Part shown: piece after piece, positions 9,984 through 18,511 of the stretch
Layout: each line of letters opens with the position of its first letter
Numbering within the stretch: position 1 is the stretch's first letter
NCBI RefSeq assembly: GCF_025963695.1
Contig: NZ_JAOQAH010000091.1
Location: 1 to 64,000 of the forward strand
Direction: 5' to 3'
DNA from: Segetibacter sp.
GTDB lineage: Bacteria > Bacteroidota > Bacteroidia > Chitinophagales > Chitinophagaceae
Length of the DNA stretch: 64,000 nucleotides
Translations under genes and position numbers: made by a program
The notes under the pieces: generated by a model
Database searches by the model: none
What the model was told of the DNA's origin: nothing
Seen by the model: only the letters and a program-made list of their open reading frames with translations

Positions 9984-11318
9984 TTAGGTATCTAAAGAAA
10001 AGGCCGAACTGCAACTGCCGTTTTCAAACTGCCCATCACTTTTATGTTTCACCTGGCCTGCGTGTAACCACGATAGACCACGCAGGTTCGCTTCAATCAC
10101 TGCCTTATTAAGTGGAATAAAACGTTTTCTTCCTATAGCCGCAACACCTTGTTCCAGATCTATTTTTACCTCGATTGAAAAACTATTATTGACAGATGCA
10201 CTATCTATCATAAACCTGATGGCGTTACTTCTAATGTTACGGTAACCGTTCTTTTCTAAAAGGCTCTTCAGCCTGTCTTTCTCATTATGGATCAATGTTA
10301 GGTTTAATAATTCTCCAGGCTTTAGTAAAGATTTACCCTTTTCTTTTACAACTATCGCTTTCACCTTTTCATCAGGAATAGAATAAGTAAGTGTATATAA
10401 GGTATAAGTTTCAGTGGTCTCGCTTTTTCTTTTTACTTCAGACCCGGCTTCTTTGCTGTTTCTAAAAGCGAGTAACAGTATAACTATCATTGGTACCAGC
10501 AACACAAATTTTAGCAGGTGCAGTTGAGAGGTCTTTGATCTGTTCATCATTATCATCCGGGCTTTTAAAGACGAAAGTTTAAAACTGCTGGCAATAGGTG
10601 AAGGAAAGTTTCCCGTTACTTTAAGCATCAGGTACTGGTAGCCTTTTTTATCGATCCCTTTACTAACTACTCTATCATCGGCAATGAATTCCAGGTTTTC
10701 CCTTACTGCTTTTTTTAGCATCCAGGCAAACGGGTTATACCAGTTAAGAATGCAGACGAGTTCTGATACAAGCATGTCTACCGAATGTTTCTCTTGCACA
10801 TGCACACGCTCATGGTTTAGTATGTCTAGTAATTCTTTGTCGTTGTAGTTGTTTGTATTTATAAAAATGTCATTCAAAAAAGAAAAGGGTACTATTTGTT
10901 GAGGAAAGTGAAAAATATTTTCTTCGCCAACGCTTAAAAGGGTTGATTTTGATTTAATCTTTTGGATAGAAAAAAACTGGATTAATAAACGAATCACAAG
11001 TGCGAAAGAAACGAGCAGAAATACAGCCGAAAGTATTTGCCAATAGACAATCATACCTGGGTTGTTTGTTTCTGCTATTACCTCAACTGAATAAATAGAG
11101 GGAAACTCATTAACAAATGAAACAGGGCTTTTTTCCTGGGCTTGTACAAATACATTAACGTTAATAAACGGAACAATAAAAGAAACCAGAGAAAACATCA
11201 ACAGAAAGTAGCGGTTCCATTTATAATAAGTCATCCTTTTTAGCAGCAAAGTATAAAAGAGAAAAACTACTGCAAGACTGATAGAAACTTTCAGTGCGTA
11301 TTCAAAATATACTGGCAT
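9984..11318 (-). CDS. M56 family (BlaR1/MecR1-like) membrane metallopeptidase
   Basis: Sensor-protease type protein of 444 residues. The zinc motif HERVH lies at residues 169-173, and the following WYNPFAWMLKKAVRENLEFIAD is the hallmark of M56 peptidases. Hydrophobic segments lie near 9-27, 38-56, 92-112 and 285-300, placing the catalytic domain on the cytoplasmic side. The periplasmic C-terminal part is not a penicillin-binding domain, so the signal is unlikely to be a beta-lactam by default. It starts 6 bases after the blaI-like gene. By analogy with BlaR1 it would cleave that repressor; this is inference. Confidence 0.9.
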   Translation of the reverse strand: MPVYFEYALKVSISLAVVFLFYTLLLKRMTYYKWNRYFLLMFSLVSFIVPFINVNVFVQAQEKSPVSFVNEFPSIYSVEVIAETNNPGMIVYWQILSAVFLLVSFALVIRLLIQFFSIQKIKSKSTLLSVGEENIFHFPQQIVPFSFLNDIFINTNNYNDKELLDILNHERVHVQEKHSVDMLVSELVCILNWYNPFAWMLKKAVRENLEFIADDRVVSKGIDKKGYQYLMLKVTGNFPSPIASSFKLSSLKARMIMMNRSKTSQLHLLKFVLLVPMIVILLLAFRNSKEAGSEVKRKSETTETYTLYTLTYSIPDEKVKAIVVKEKGKSLLKPGELLNLTLIHNEKDRLKSLLEKNGYRNIRSNAIRFMIDSASVNNSFSIEVKIDLEQGVAAIGRKRFIPLNKAVIEANLRGLSWLHAGQVKHKSDGQFENGSCSSAFSLDT

Positions 11319-11324
11319 ATTCGT

Positions 11325-11687
11325 TTATTTATTATTTTCTTCAATAAGTGCAATAATTTCTTCCAGTTCTTTTGGCTTCAGTTTTTTCTGCGATACAAAA
11401 AAATTAACCATTTCCTTATACGAGTTATTGAAATAGTTCTGCACAAAACCCTGCATGAACTGTTGCTTATATTCTTCTGCTTGTACTACGGCTTTATATA
11501 AGTAAGTATTACCAAATAAGCGGCTGGTAACATATGCTTTCTTTTCAAGGTTTTTGATTGTAGAAGCAAGCGTAGTATAAGGAGGTTTTGGGTCGGGCAT
11601 CTGCTCCAGAAAAGCTTTTACGTTTCCTTCCTGCAAATTCCAGATAACCTGCATCAGCTCTTCTTCCTGCTGGGTTAATTTTTCCAA
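11325..11687 (-). CDS. BlaI/MecI/CopY family transcriptional repressor
   Basis: Winged-helix repressor of about 120 residues. From TTG at 11687 it begins with EKLTQQEEELMQVIW, the standard opening of this family in Bacteroidota. The recognition part PPYTTLASTIKNLEKKAYV and a helical dimerisation tail follow. An open frame extends upstream to 11792, but that stretch is not BlaI-like and covers the palindromic operator, so the TTG start is preferred. The stop lies 6 bases before the M56 gene, forming a repressor–sensor pair. It probably represses its own operon through the palindrome at 11706-11724. Confidence 0.9.
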   Translation of the reverse strand: MEKLTQQEEELMQVIWNLQEGNVKAFLEQMPDPKPPYTTLASTIKNLEKKAYVTSRLFGNTYLYKAVVQAEEYKQQFMQGFVQNYFNNSYKEMVNFFVSQKKLKPKELEEIIALIEENNK

Positions 11688-11705
11688 TTGCGAACTTTTC
11701 GTAAA

Positions 11706-11724
11706 TCTACGAATAGTTCGTAGA
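11706..11724. promoter_or_regulatory. Palindromic operator upstream of the blaI-like gene
   Basis: Perfect inverted repeat with arms CTACGAA and TTCGTAG around a 3-base centre, plus one more T:A pair outside. It lies 18 bases upstream of the TTG start, where a repressor would block transcription. BlaI-family proteins bind such dyads as dimers; binding here is inferred. Confidence 0.7.
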
Positions 11725-12060
11725 CTGCCAAATTTATTTTTCGGTATGGGGGAATTTAGACAAATAAAGGCATAAGCTCCGGGCAAGCCCAAGCCGCGGG
11801 GCGCTGTTCTAGCAACCGAACTCGACCCGCTTGTTTCCGAAACTGCTACGCCTGTTTACGAACGCCCGCGCCTTCACCTGGCACCAAACCTGCTAACGTG
11901 CTTTATGTAAGAACTGTTGTTTATAGGTCGTTTTCTATGCTTTATACTTATTGTTTTTGAAGTCTTTTTTACCTGTACTAAGTCTGTGTGGTTAAATACT
12001 TCTGGTAGATAAGGAGAGAAAAGAGACAAAGCTAAAAAGCTAAATAAAGAACTATTTGCC
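11725..12060. other. Non-coding gap with a GC-rich island
   Basis: This is the divergent gap between the blaI-like gene and the S9 peptidase. Positions 11776-11880 are strikingly GC-rich: by hand count 67 of 105 bases are G or C, against an AT-rich surround. The island includes the small dyad GGGCAAGCCC and the run AAGCCGCGGGGCGC. From about 11900 to 12060 the sequence is AT-rich with no credible gene. An open frame on the minus strand at 11874-12074 has no protein-like features. Confidence 0.6.
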
Positions 12061-12113
12061 GCAGGGTGTGACACAACGATGTTGAGTAAAGTACAATGCC
12101 GGCTACAAAAAAA
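12061..12113 (+). repeat. Intergenic repeat, copy 5 (GTGACAC form)
   Basis: Core GTGACACAACGATG at 12068-12081, then TTGAGTAAAGTACAATG, CCGGCTAC and an A-tract. It lies in the divergent gap before the S9 peptidase. The internal AAAGTACAA is shared with copy 1. Confidence 0.8.
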
Positions 12114-12205
12114 CCTTTTGCAGATTTAACCGGCTGTTATATTATTAATAGTATAATTGTTATTTAAAAGTGCCAGTTTTATAAGTTTAAAAAATGTTAC
12201 CTGTA

Positions 12206-14374
12206 ATGAAATTCTTCTCTCTTGCAATTATCGTTTTCTATTTATCGGTTCCGGTTTTTTCTCAGTCGGGGCAAAACATTCAATGGACAAAGAATGGGAG
12301 TAGCTTTCATAATATCGAAGGCAATACGATTGTTGAACACAAGCTTCCTTCTTTTAAGAAAAAAGTAATTGTGGAGGCTGGGCAGCTTACTCCAAAAGGG
12401 CAAACAAAGGCTTTAAGTGTAAGAAGTTTTTCTTTTAGCGAAGACGGGAAAAAGGTGCTGATTTTTACAAATACTAAAAGGGTTTGGCGTAGAGATACGA
12501 GGGGTGATTATTGGGTCTTGAATATGAATAATAAGCGTTTGACGCAGATAGGTAAAGGAAGACCTGCATCTTCATTAATGTTTGCTAAAATTTCGCCCGA
12601 TGGTACAAAGGCTGCATATATAAGCGGGCACAATGTTTACGTGGAAGACCTGGTGACTAATAAGATAAGGCCTTTAACTAAAGACGGAACAACCAGGTTA
12701 ATAAACGGAACTTTTGATTGGGCATATGAAGAAGAGTTTGATTGCAGGGACGGATTTCGTTGGAGCCCCGATAGTAAGAATATTGCTTTCTGGCAAATTG
12801 ATGCAACTAAAATAAAAAATTTTTTACTTATAAATAATACTGACTCTTTGTACTCTTTTACCAATCCTGTTGAATATCCTAAGGTTGGTCAAAATCCTTC
12901 CCCGGCAAGAATTGGTGTAGTGAATGTTTCAACTGCAAAAACTACGTGGATGAAGGTGCCGGGCGATCCTGTACAACATTATATTCCGAGGATGGAGTGG
13001 GCGGCAAACAGTTCGCAACTGGTTTTGCAACAGTTGAACAGGAAACAAAATGAGTCAAAAGTCTTTCTTTGTAATATAGCTAGCGGTGTTTCTAATGCCA
13101 TTTATAGCGAACAAGATAAAGCGTGGATAGATGTGAAAGCCCGGTGGAGCGACGACCCGACCGGTTGGGAATGGATAAATGGTGGAAAGGAGTTTTTATG
13201 GATTTCGGAAAAAGACGGCTGGCGTCACATGTATCGCGTGGGGCGCGACGGTAAAGAAACAAAAATTACAAAGGGCAATTATGATATGATTAGCCTTGAA
13301 GCCATTGACGAAAAGAATGGCGTTGCGTATATAATGGCTTCGCCTTTTAACGCTACTCAACAGTATTTATATAAGGTTACACTGAATGGTGATGGAGAAG
13401 CAGAATTACTATCGCCAGTTGCTCAAAAGGGAACGCATTCCTATAATATCTCGCCATCGGGCACCTATGCTAATCATTATTTTTCTAACCTAACAGGCGA
13501 ATGGGTGGCGGATTGGGTCGGCCTTCCTGATCATACAACTTTGGTCGTCAACGGAAAATCAGAACCTCGAAACACAGCTTCGCGTCCTGCTGTCGAAATG
13601 TTCCAGGTTACTACTGAAGATAATGTTACAATGGACGGCTGGATGATAAAGCCGAAAAACTTCGACAGTACAAAAAAGTACCCGGTGCTGTTCCAGGTGT
13701 ATTCCGAGCCTGCGTCTATGACCGTGAAAGATGCGCAGGGAAGTGCCGGCACTTCTCTCTATTCAGGTGATATGACTGCTGACGGTTATATACAAATCGG
13801 TCTCGACGGGCGTGGTACTCCCGCTCCAAAAGGAGCTGCATGGCGTAAAGCCATCTACCGCAAAATAGGCATTGTAAATATTCGCGACCAGGCTATGGCA
13901 GCAAGAAAAATCAGTAACTGGAATTTTGTTGATACCAGTCGCATTGCAGTATGGGGATGGAGCGGCGGCGGCTCAACTACTTTAAACCTTTTGTTTCAAT
14001 ATCCTGAAATTTATAAAACAGGTATTTCAATTGCACCCGTTGCCAACCAGTTATTGTACGACAACATTTACCAGGAACGTTATATGGGATTGCCGCAGGA
14101 AAACAGGGAAGACTACATCAACGGTTCGCCCATTTCTCATGCAAAAAACCTTCGGGGAAACCTGCTGATTATTCATGGCACCGGCGACGACAACGTGCAT
14201 TACCAGGGAACAGAAATCTTAATAAATGAACTGGTGAAACACGGTAAGAATTTTCAAATGATGAGTTATCCTAACCGCACCCACAGTATTTCAGAAGGAG
14301 AGGGAACAAGGGCACACTTATCTAAACTATTTACATCTTATTTAAAGAAGCATTGTTCTGGTGGAGGAAGGTAA
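12206..14374 (+). CDS. S9 family (dipeptidyl peptidase IV-like) serine peptidase
   Basis: Exported peptidase that would remove N-terminal dipeptides, typically X-Pro. A signal peptide (MKFFSLAIIVFYLSVPVFSQ) supports the ATG at 12206; an earlier in-frame ATG at 12194 exists. The N-terminal beta-propeller has the DPP-IV double-glutamate motif in WAYEEEFDCRDGFRWSPD. The catalytic domain has the nucleophile in GWSGGG (Ser at 590 counted from 12194), the acid in GTGDDNVHYQ (665/666) and His697 in RTHSIS. Total length, about 720 residues, fits the family. It stands alone, with repeat copies on both sides. Confidence 0.93.
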   Translation: MKFFSLAIIVFYLSVPVFSQSGQNIQWTKNGSSFHNIEGNTIVEHKLPSFKKKVIVEAGQLTPKGQTKALSVRSFSFSEDGKKVLIFTNTKRVWRRDTRGDYWVLNMNNKRLTQIGKGRPASSLMFAKISPDGTKAAYISGHNVYVEDLVTNKIRPLTKDGTTRLINGTFDWAYEEEFDCRDGFRWSPDSKNIAFWQIDATKIKNFLLINNTDSLYSFTNPVEYPKVGQNPSPARIGVVNVSTAKTTWMKVPGDPVQHYIPRMEWAANSSQLVLQQLNRKQNESKVFLCNIASGVSNAIYSEQDKAWIDVKARWSDDPTGWEWINGGKEFLWISEKDGWRHMYRVGRDGKETKITKGNYDMISLEAIDEKNGVAYIMASPFNATQQYLYKVTLNGDGEAELLSPVAQKGTHSYNISPSGTYANHYFSNLTGEWVADWVGLPDHTTLVVNGKSEPRNTASRPAVEMFQVTTEDNVTMDGWMIKPKNFDSTKKYPVLFQVYSEPASMTVKDAQGSAGTSLYSGDMTADGYIQIGLDGRGTPAPKGAAWRKAIYRKIGIVNIRDQAMAARKISNWNFVDTSRIAVWGWSGGGSTTLNLLFQYPEIYKTGISIAPVANQLLYDNIYQERYMGLPQENREDYINGSPISHAKNLRGNLLIIHGTGDDNVHYQGTEILINELVKHGKNFQMMSYPNRTHSISEGEGTRAHLSKLFTSYLKKHCSGGGR

Positions 14375-14381
14375 GGGTAGG

Positions 14382-14440
14382 TTTTTTTTTGATACCGGCA
14401 TTTGTTTTCTATAGCATCATCCTTGCGTCGCAATCCGTTC
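14382..14440 (-). repeat. Intergenic repeat, copy 6 (GCGACGC form)
   Basis: On the minus strand: core GCGACGCAAGGATG at 14431-14418, ATGCTATAGAAAAC, TGCCGGTATC and an A-tract. On the plus strand the T-run begins 7 bases after the S9 peptidase stop. Confidence 0.8.
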
Positions 14441-14484
14441 GACAGCAACAATTCTATTTTGCTTTTTCTTGGTTTTGCAACTGC

Positions 14485-15339
14485 TTATACTAATCTATTG
14501 CGCTCTTTAAATGTGGCGGAAGACGGAAAAGAATATTTTGAAAATACAAGAGTTATTAGAAAAGGAGTTATTTCCCAATAAGGTATTCTCATCAAAAAGG
14601 AATCCGTCAAAAGAAAAACAATAGATGCACCAACAAGAAAATAGTCCCGTTTCCTGGTAAAAAAGCCTGTTATAAAGGATAGCTCAAGTACGGTTGCCGT
14701 TAGGTATAAGAAGTAACTAATGTAAGGGCGACTAACAAGCCAGTAAATGAATGACGTGTACCACGAGTCCGGCGAAGAAGCGAGATATTCTTTGTGCTGA
14801 AATAACAGAATGCCACTCATTTGTTCAATATTAAAAATGCCTCCCTGAACAAACTTCCAAACAGCAGCTGACGTAATAAAGAACAGGAAGAAGTAACGAA
14901 GTGCATGTAGTATAAAATAGAAATTTTTCAGTGTAATGCACATCAATAAAAATGGAAAAAGTAACCAGGCAATAAAGCCTTCAACACTACTGGTAGGGTA
15001 CAAGGTGTAGCATTGAATGTAGATGAAGTTTACAACCAGCATTACAACTGCAGCAGCACTCACCAACCGTGTGCTTGTTTTATAAGCAAACAAATACAAC
15101 AACGGCATCGAGTAGAAAAAGACATCACAAACAATCCAGCCATAAGGGTTATTTAACAACCATTGATGAAGACCGGTTTTCATAATCATCCACGTAAACA
15201 AGTCAAATCGATTATTAAATAAAAACGGCTTTACTTGAAAAAGAAAGAGCCCATTTAAAAGTTTCGACAACATCAACAGGTAAAATATAATGCAATAAGC
15301 ATAAATAATCTGTTTCCTATGTCGTTCGGTTAGCGGCAT
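14485..15339 (-). CDS. Polytopic membrane protein, function unknown
   Basis: A 284-residue protein made almost entirely of hydrophobic segments, about seven to eight helices, with short loops such as KTGLHQWLLNNPYGW and FQHKEYLASSPDSWYTS. It weakly recalls HTTM-type membrane proteins, but I cannot assign it. Its ATG overlaps the end of the upstream gene by 10 bases, so the two are translationally coupled and probably act together. No lipobox or catalytic motif is visible. Confidence 0.75.
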   Translation of the reverse strand: MPLTERHRKQIIYAYCIIFYLLMLSKLLNGLFLFQVKPFLFNNRFDLFTWMIMKTGLHQWLLNNPYGWIVCDVFFYSMPLLYLFAYKTSTRLVSAAAVVMLVVNFIYIQCYTLYPTSSVEGFIAWLLFPFLLMCITLKNFYFILHALRYFFLFFITSAAVWKFVQGGIFNIEQMSGILLFQHKEYLASSPDSWYTSFIYWLVSRPYISYFLYLTATVLELSFITGFFTRKRDYFLVGASIVFLLTDSFLMRIPYWEITPFLITLVFSKYSFPSSATFKERNRLV

Positions 15340-15848
15340 ATTTGTGAAAGCGGAATTGCAGTAGGAGAGGTTTGTAATTTATTTGAATGATATTGATAGT
15401 TACGATAGCTAACAGCGAAGGCCTCTATTTTTTGGTTTGTCACATCCTGCAGGTAATCCTTATACCAGTTTTCAAATTGTTGATAATTGCAGGTAAGAAG
15501 AAAATTTGCATCGTTTGCAGGAATGCGCATTTTGTAAAGCAACCTTTTTATGTCCGATTTATATAATTGGTTGCTAGTCTTTATACCCGCGTAAAATTGT
15601 AATGGCAATAGGATCTTATCCCATTTCTGCGGTGAAAAGTCTTTACCCCGCAGCCTTTTGCCATTTAGCTCAACTTCAAATATCTGGTAGGCATTTTTTA
15701 CCTTAATTACTTCACTAAACATTCCGTAATTATAAAAAGGAGTGATAACGATGCCCCAGATTAGTATGACAAATAGCTGCGCGCATATGAAAATAATGAC
15801 GAGGGCTGTTAGTAATGGGCTATGTTTTTGTAATTGCCTTAAGTACAT
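15330..15848 (-). CDS. Single-pass membrane protein, partner of the downstream membrane gene
   Basis: About 172 residues from the ATG at 15848. A strong helix (LLTALVIIFICAQLFVILIW) near the N-terminus is followed by a soluble domain beginning ITPFYNYGMFSEVIKVKNAY. I do not recognise the family. Upstream in-frame ATGs at 15878 and 15950 lie inside hairpin sequences and are unlikely starts. The chosen ATG sits directly after the U-tract of a terminator-like hairpin, an odd arrangement. The gene overlaps the following membrane protein gene by 10 bases. Confidence 0.7.
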   Translation of the reverse strand: MYLRQLQKHSPLLTALVIIFICAQLFVILIWGIVITPFYNYGMFSEVIKVKNAYQIFEVELNGKRLRGKDFSPQKWDKILLPLQFYAGIKTSNQLYKSDIKRLLYKMRIPANDANFLLTCNYQQFENWYKDYLQDVTNQKIEAFAVSYRNYQYHSNKLQTSPTAIPLSQICR

Positions 15849-15878
15849 AAAAAAATGCGAAGAAGTTACTCTTCGCAT
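15849..15878 (-). terminator. Intrinsic terminator-like hairpin abutting a start codon
   Basis: On the minus strand, stem ATGCGAAGA/TCTTCGCAT (9 perfect pairs) with a 6-base loop is followed by six T's. The next ATG, at 15848, starts the downstream gene. It could end the M42 peptidase transcript or act as an attenuator. Confidence 0.7.
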
Positions 15879-15918
15879 AGTTACAAAAATTATATTCACC
15901 ACTTGCAAAAAATTAGCA

Positions 15919-15957
15919 GACAGATGTGCCACACCTTTACGGTATGGCATATCTGTC
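15919..15957 (-). repeat. 39-bp palindrome, copy A
   Basis: Arms of 17 bases (GACAGATGTGCCACACC on the plus strand) around a 5-base centre. Two positions deviate from perfect symmetry and would be G·U pairs in a minus-strand transcript. It follows the M42 peptidase stop by 16 bases, with a T-run a little further on the minus strand, so it may also terminate transcription. A near-identical, perfect copy is at 39793-39831. Confidence 0.8.
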
Positions 15958-15973
15958 TCAACTTGCTTGGCCC

Positions 15974-17092
15974 CTAAAAATAATTCAGATTTGTTTCGGG
16001 AGTAAGCGTTAGTAAAGTCTGATACATTAGTTTAATCGTATTTTCTATATCGCTTCTGTGCAGCATCTCAACTGTAGTATGCATGTAGCGCAATGGAATA
16101 GAAATTAGCACAGACGGACAGCCATCATTTGCATAAGCAAAGCTATCAGTGTCTGTACCTGTACTGCGGCTGACTGCTCTTAACTGCACAGGTATTTCAG
16201 ATTTTTGTGCAACGTCCTGTACAAGCGTTAAAAGCTTATTATGCACTGCGGGCCCATAAGCTAGTGAGGGCCCTTTTCCACAAGCACAATCTCCCTCTAT
16301 CATTTTATTTATCATGGGAGTAGTGGTGTCGTGGGTTACGTCTGTAATAATAGCGATGTTTGGTTTTATACGACGCGCAATCATTTCCGCACCACGAAGA
16401 CCAACTTCTTCCTGCACAGCATTTACCACATATAACGAGTAGGGAAGCTGTACATTATTTTCTTTCAGTAAACGCGCAACCTCGGCAATCATAAAACCAC
16501 CAACGCGGTTGTCCATAGCACGGCAAATGTAGTGGTCATAAGAAAGTTCTTCAAACCCCTCATCGTATGTAACTACTGCACCTATATGAATTCCAAGATC
16601 CTCCACCTCTTTCTTGTTTCTCGCACCACAATCCAGCCACAGGCTTTCAACTTTGGGTTGTGGTTCTTTTTGTTCAGGATTAGAAAGGCGTGTATGAATA
16701 GCCGGCCATCCAAAAACGGCTTTTACATTTCCATTCTTGCCATGTATAATAACACGTTTGCTTAAAGCAATCTGGTGATCAACGCCGCCATTTCTCTTTA
16801 AATATATCAAACCTGCATCTGTGATATAATTAACGAACCAGCTTATTTCATCAGCGTGTGCTTCAATAACAACTTTAAATGGCTGGTTTGGATTTATTAT
16901 ACCTACCGCTGTTCCGTAAGGGTCTACAAATTTTTCATCAATGTAGGGTTGCAGGTAATCGAGCCAGATTCTTTGCCCGGCTGATTCAAAACCAACTGGC
17001 GATGGATTATTTAAATAATTCCGCAAAAATGAATGAGATGCCTCGTTTAATATCGTTTCCTCGTTCTTCTTTTCTTTTTTTGATTTCGGCAT
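15974..17092 (-). CDS. M42 family metallopeptidase (glutamyl aminopeptidase-like)
   Basis: Cytosolic dinuclear metallo-aminopeptidase of 372 residues. Family motifs are visible: AHADEISWFV near residue 78, the metal-binding AMDNRVGGF near 190, VQEEVGLRGAEM near 226, DVTHDTTTP near 247, and TGTDTDSF near 311. No signal peptide. It starts 2 bases after the UbiA-like gene, implying one transcript from the lipoprotein gene at 18459 through UbiA-like to this gene. Two hairpins follow the stop. Peptide substrate is not predictable. Confidence 0.92.
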   Translation of the reverse strand: MPKSKKEKKNEETILNEASHSFLRNYLNNPSPVGFESAGQRIWLDYLQPYIDEKFVDPYGTAVGIINPNQPFKVVIEAHADEISWFVNYITDAGLIYLKRNGGVDHQIALSKRVIIHGKNGNVKAVFGWPAIHTRLSNPEQKEPQPKVESLWLDCGARNKKEVEDLGIHIGAVVTYDEGFEELSYDHYICRAMDNRVGGFMIAEVARLLKENNVQLPYSLYVVNAVQEEVGLRGAEMIARRIKPNIAIITDVTHDTTTPMINKMIEGDCACGKGPSLAYGPAVHNKLLTLVQDVAQKSEIPVQLRAVSRSTGTDTDSFAYANDGCPSVLISIPLRYMHTTVEMLHRSDIENTIKLMYQTLLTLTPETNLNYF

Positions 17093-17094
17093 TG

Positions 17095-18006
17095 TTACTT
17101 TTTTATTAATAAAACACTTGTTATTCCGCAGAAAGCTTTTAAAAATACCAAGCCATCAACCGCCGCAAGATAATATAAAACGCTCCTTCCCTCCCGGTAT
17201 CGCAAGATAATGATCACCAGCAGAACGTAAGGAATCAGTTGAATGGAGGTTTGCAGATGTGAGAAGTTTTGCTGGCGTTGAAAAATAAAAAACGCTACCA
17301 GGTTTATCAGGGTTAAGGGCAAAACAATAAAGCGAATAGTGTTTTTTACGCCAAAAATTACAGGATAAGTTTTAAGTTGATAATAAGAATCGGTTCTATA
17401 ATCCTTAATATCGAAGATGATTGCGTTGATGGAAAAAAATAGAAAATTTTGGATATACAATACCAGGAGCGGAACAAAAGGAGCATCAAAAGACTCATTC
17501 TTTTGTACCTGCCAGATTATAATTGGATAAATGGTGACCCAACCAGCCCAGGTTAAGCCAACAATGAAAGGTTTTATCCATCCAATTTGCCTTATTTTAA
17601 TAAGCTTTAAAGCTTTAGGAGTAAATGTATACCACGCAGCAGCTATCGGAAAAGCAGAAATAAGTAAAAGCTGAACCAGTGATAATGAAAGTATACGATG
17701 AAGGTTAACAGCTAAAAGAAAAATGAGGGACGGTACGGTTAAAACGATAGCAACTCTAAGCGCAGTTTTTATTTGAGACAAATACTTTGAATACCACCCC
17801 GCACGCTCATTAAAATTTTTTACTCTTACGCTTCTTGCATAAATCATCGTATAATAAACAATGGTGCATAAGAAGATTAAAAAATAAAAAGGGAAAACAT
17901 TTAAAGAGATGCCGCTAAGCAGGTTAGTTTCAATACAAAGCGCTACGGCACAAATGCCAAGGTATATGTTTCCGTAAAAGAAAGCGTTTATAAATTTGCT
18001 AAACAA
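17095..18006 (-). CDS. UbiA-like membrane protein with degenerate first active-site motif
   Basis: A 303-residue protein with about eight to nine helices resembling UbiA prenyltransferases. The second aspartate motif is recognisable (IIFDIKDYRTD, about 196-204). The region where the first motif would lie (about 50-62, VYYTMIYARSV) has no aspartate, so classic prenyl transfer is doubtful. The start is TTG at 18006 with AGGAG just before it; no earlier ATG fits. It lies between a lipoprotein gene (6-base gap) and the M42 peptidase (2-base gap). Function unknown. Confidence 0.75.
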   Translation of the reverse strand: MFSKFINAFFYGNIYLGICAVALCIETNLLSGISLNVFPFYFLIFLCTIVYYTMIYARSVRVKNFNERAGWYSKYLSQIKTALRVAIVLTVPSLIFLLAVNLHRILSLSLVQLLLISAFPIAAAWYTFTPKALKLIKIRQIGWIKPFIVGLTWAGWVTIYPIIIWQVQKNESFDAPFVPLLVLYIQNFLFFSINAIIFDIKDYRTDSYYQLKTYPVIFGVKNTIRFIVLPLTLINLVAFFIFQRQQNFSHLQTSIQLIPYVLLVIIILRYREGRSVLYYLAAVDGLVFLKAFCGITSVLLIKK

Positions 18007-18012
18007 CTCCTG

Positions 18013-18459
18013 TTATTTAGAGATCACCACCTGTTCACTTACTACCGTGTCGCTTTTATTTTTTTCTTTATCCTGTATCCAAAATACAAATGTTGCTGTA
18101 TCATTTCTGCTTACGCAGCTTGAGTGAGTTAGGGGAGGGCAACCAAGATTTAAACCATATGAATAACAGACCTGTATTTCGCCCTGCAAATTTTTAGTAG
18201 CTGTAAAATCAGGCATTTTATATTTAGCAGTAAAACCTCCGGTAGCACATCCTTTTACAATTTCCCGAACCCACAAACTATCCTGAAGGTCTCCTTCCGC
18301 GTCGCTAACGCCAAGAGTAAAGGTTAAAGTCTCGTTGTTATTTAAAAACTTAGTATTTACCTTTTTATATGTCAACGTTGGTTTAGTAGCATATTTATCT
18401 TTTCCGCACCCTGCCAAAATACCTAAGGCAAAAATTGTAACCAATATCTTTGTGCTCAT
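18013..18459 (-). CDS. Small lipoprotein, function unknown
   Basis: A 148-residue lipoprotein with signal and lipobox ILAGC, so lipidated at about residue 18. The mature part is beta-rich with several cysteines (VKGCATGG, QVCYSYGLNLGCPP, HSSCVSR) that could form disulfides. I do not recognise the family. It is the first gene of the run lipoprotein–UbiA-like–M42 peptidase and diverges from the LuxE-like gene 52 bases away. Confidence 0.75.
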   Translation of the reverse strand: MSTKILVTIFALGILAGCGKDKYATKPTLTYKKVNTKFLNNNETLTFTLGVSDAEGDLQDSLWVREIVKGCATGGFTAKYKMPDFTATKNLQGEIQVCYSYGLNLGCPPLTHSSCVSRNDTATFVFWIQDKEKNKSDTVVSEQVVISK

Positions 18460-18511
18460 GATTTTCTTTTACATTCCAAATTTAGTCAAAACCCTTCATG
18501 CATAAGCAGTA

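Noticed and set aside
11688-11792. Upstream extension of the blaI-like frame
   Set aside because: The extra 35 residues are not family-like and would cover the operator; TTG 11687 gives the standard BlaI opening.
11880-11915. Resemblance of the GC-rich island to an integron attC site
   Set aside because: No matched R'/L' arms or paired core sites could be found, and no integrase is nearby.
11874-12074. 66-residue minus-strand frame
   Set aside because: Not protein-like, crosses the repeat, and no ribosome-binding or family signal.
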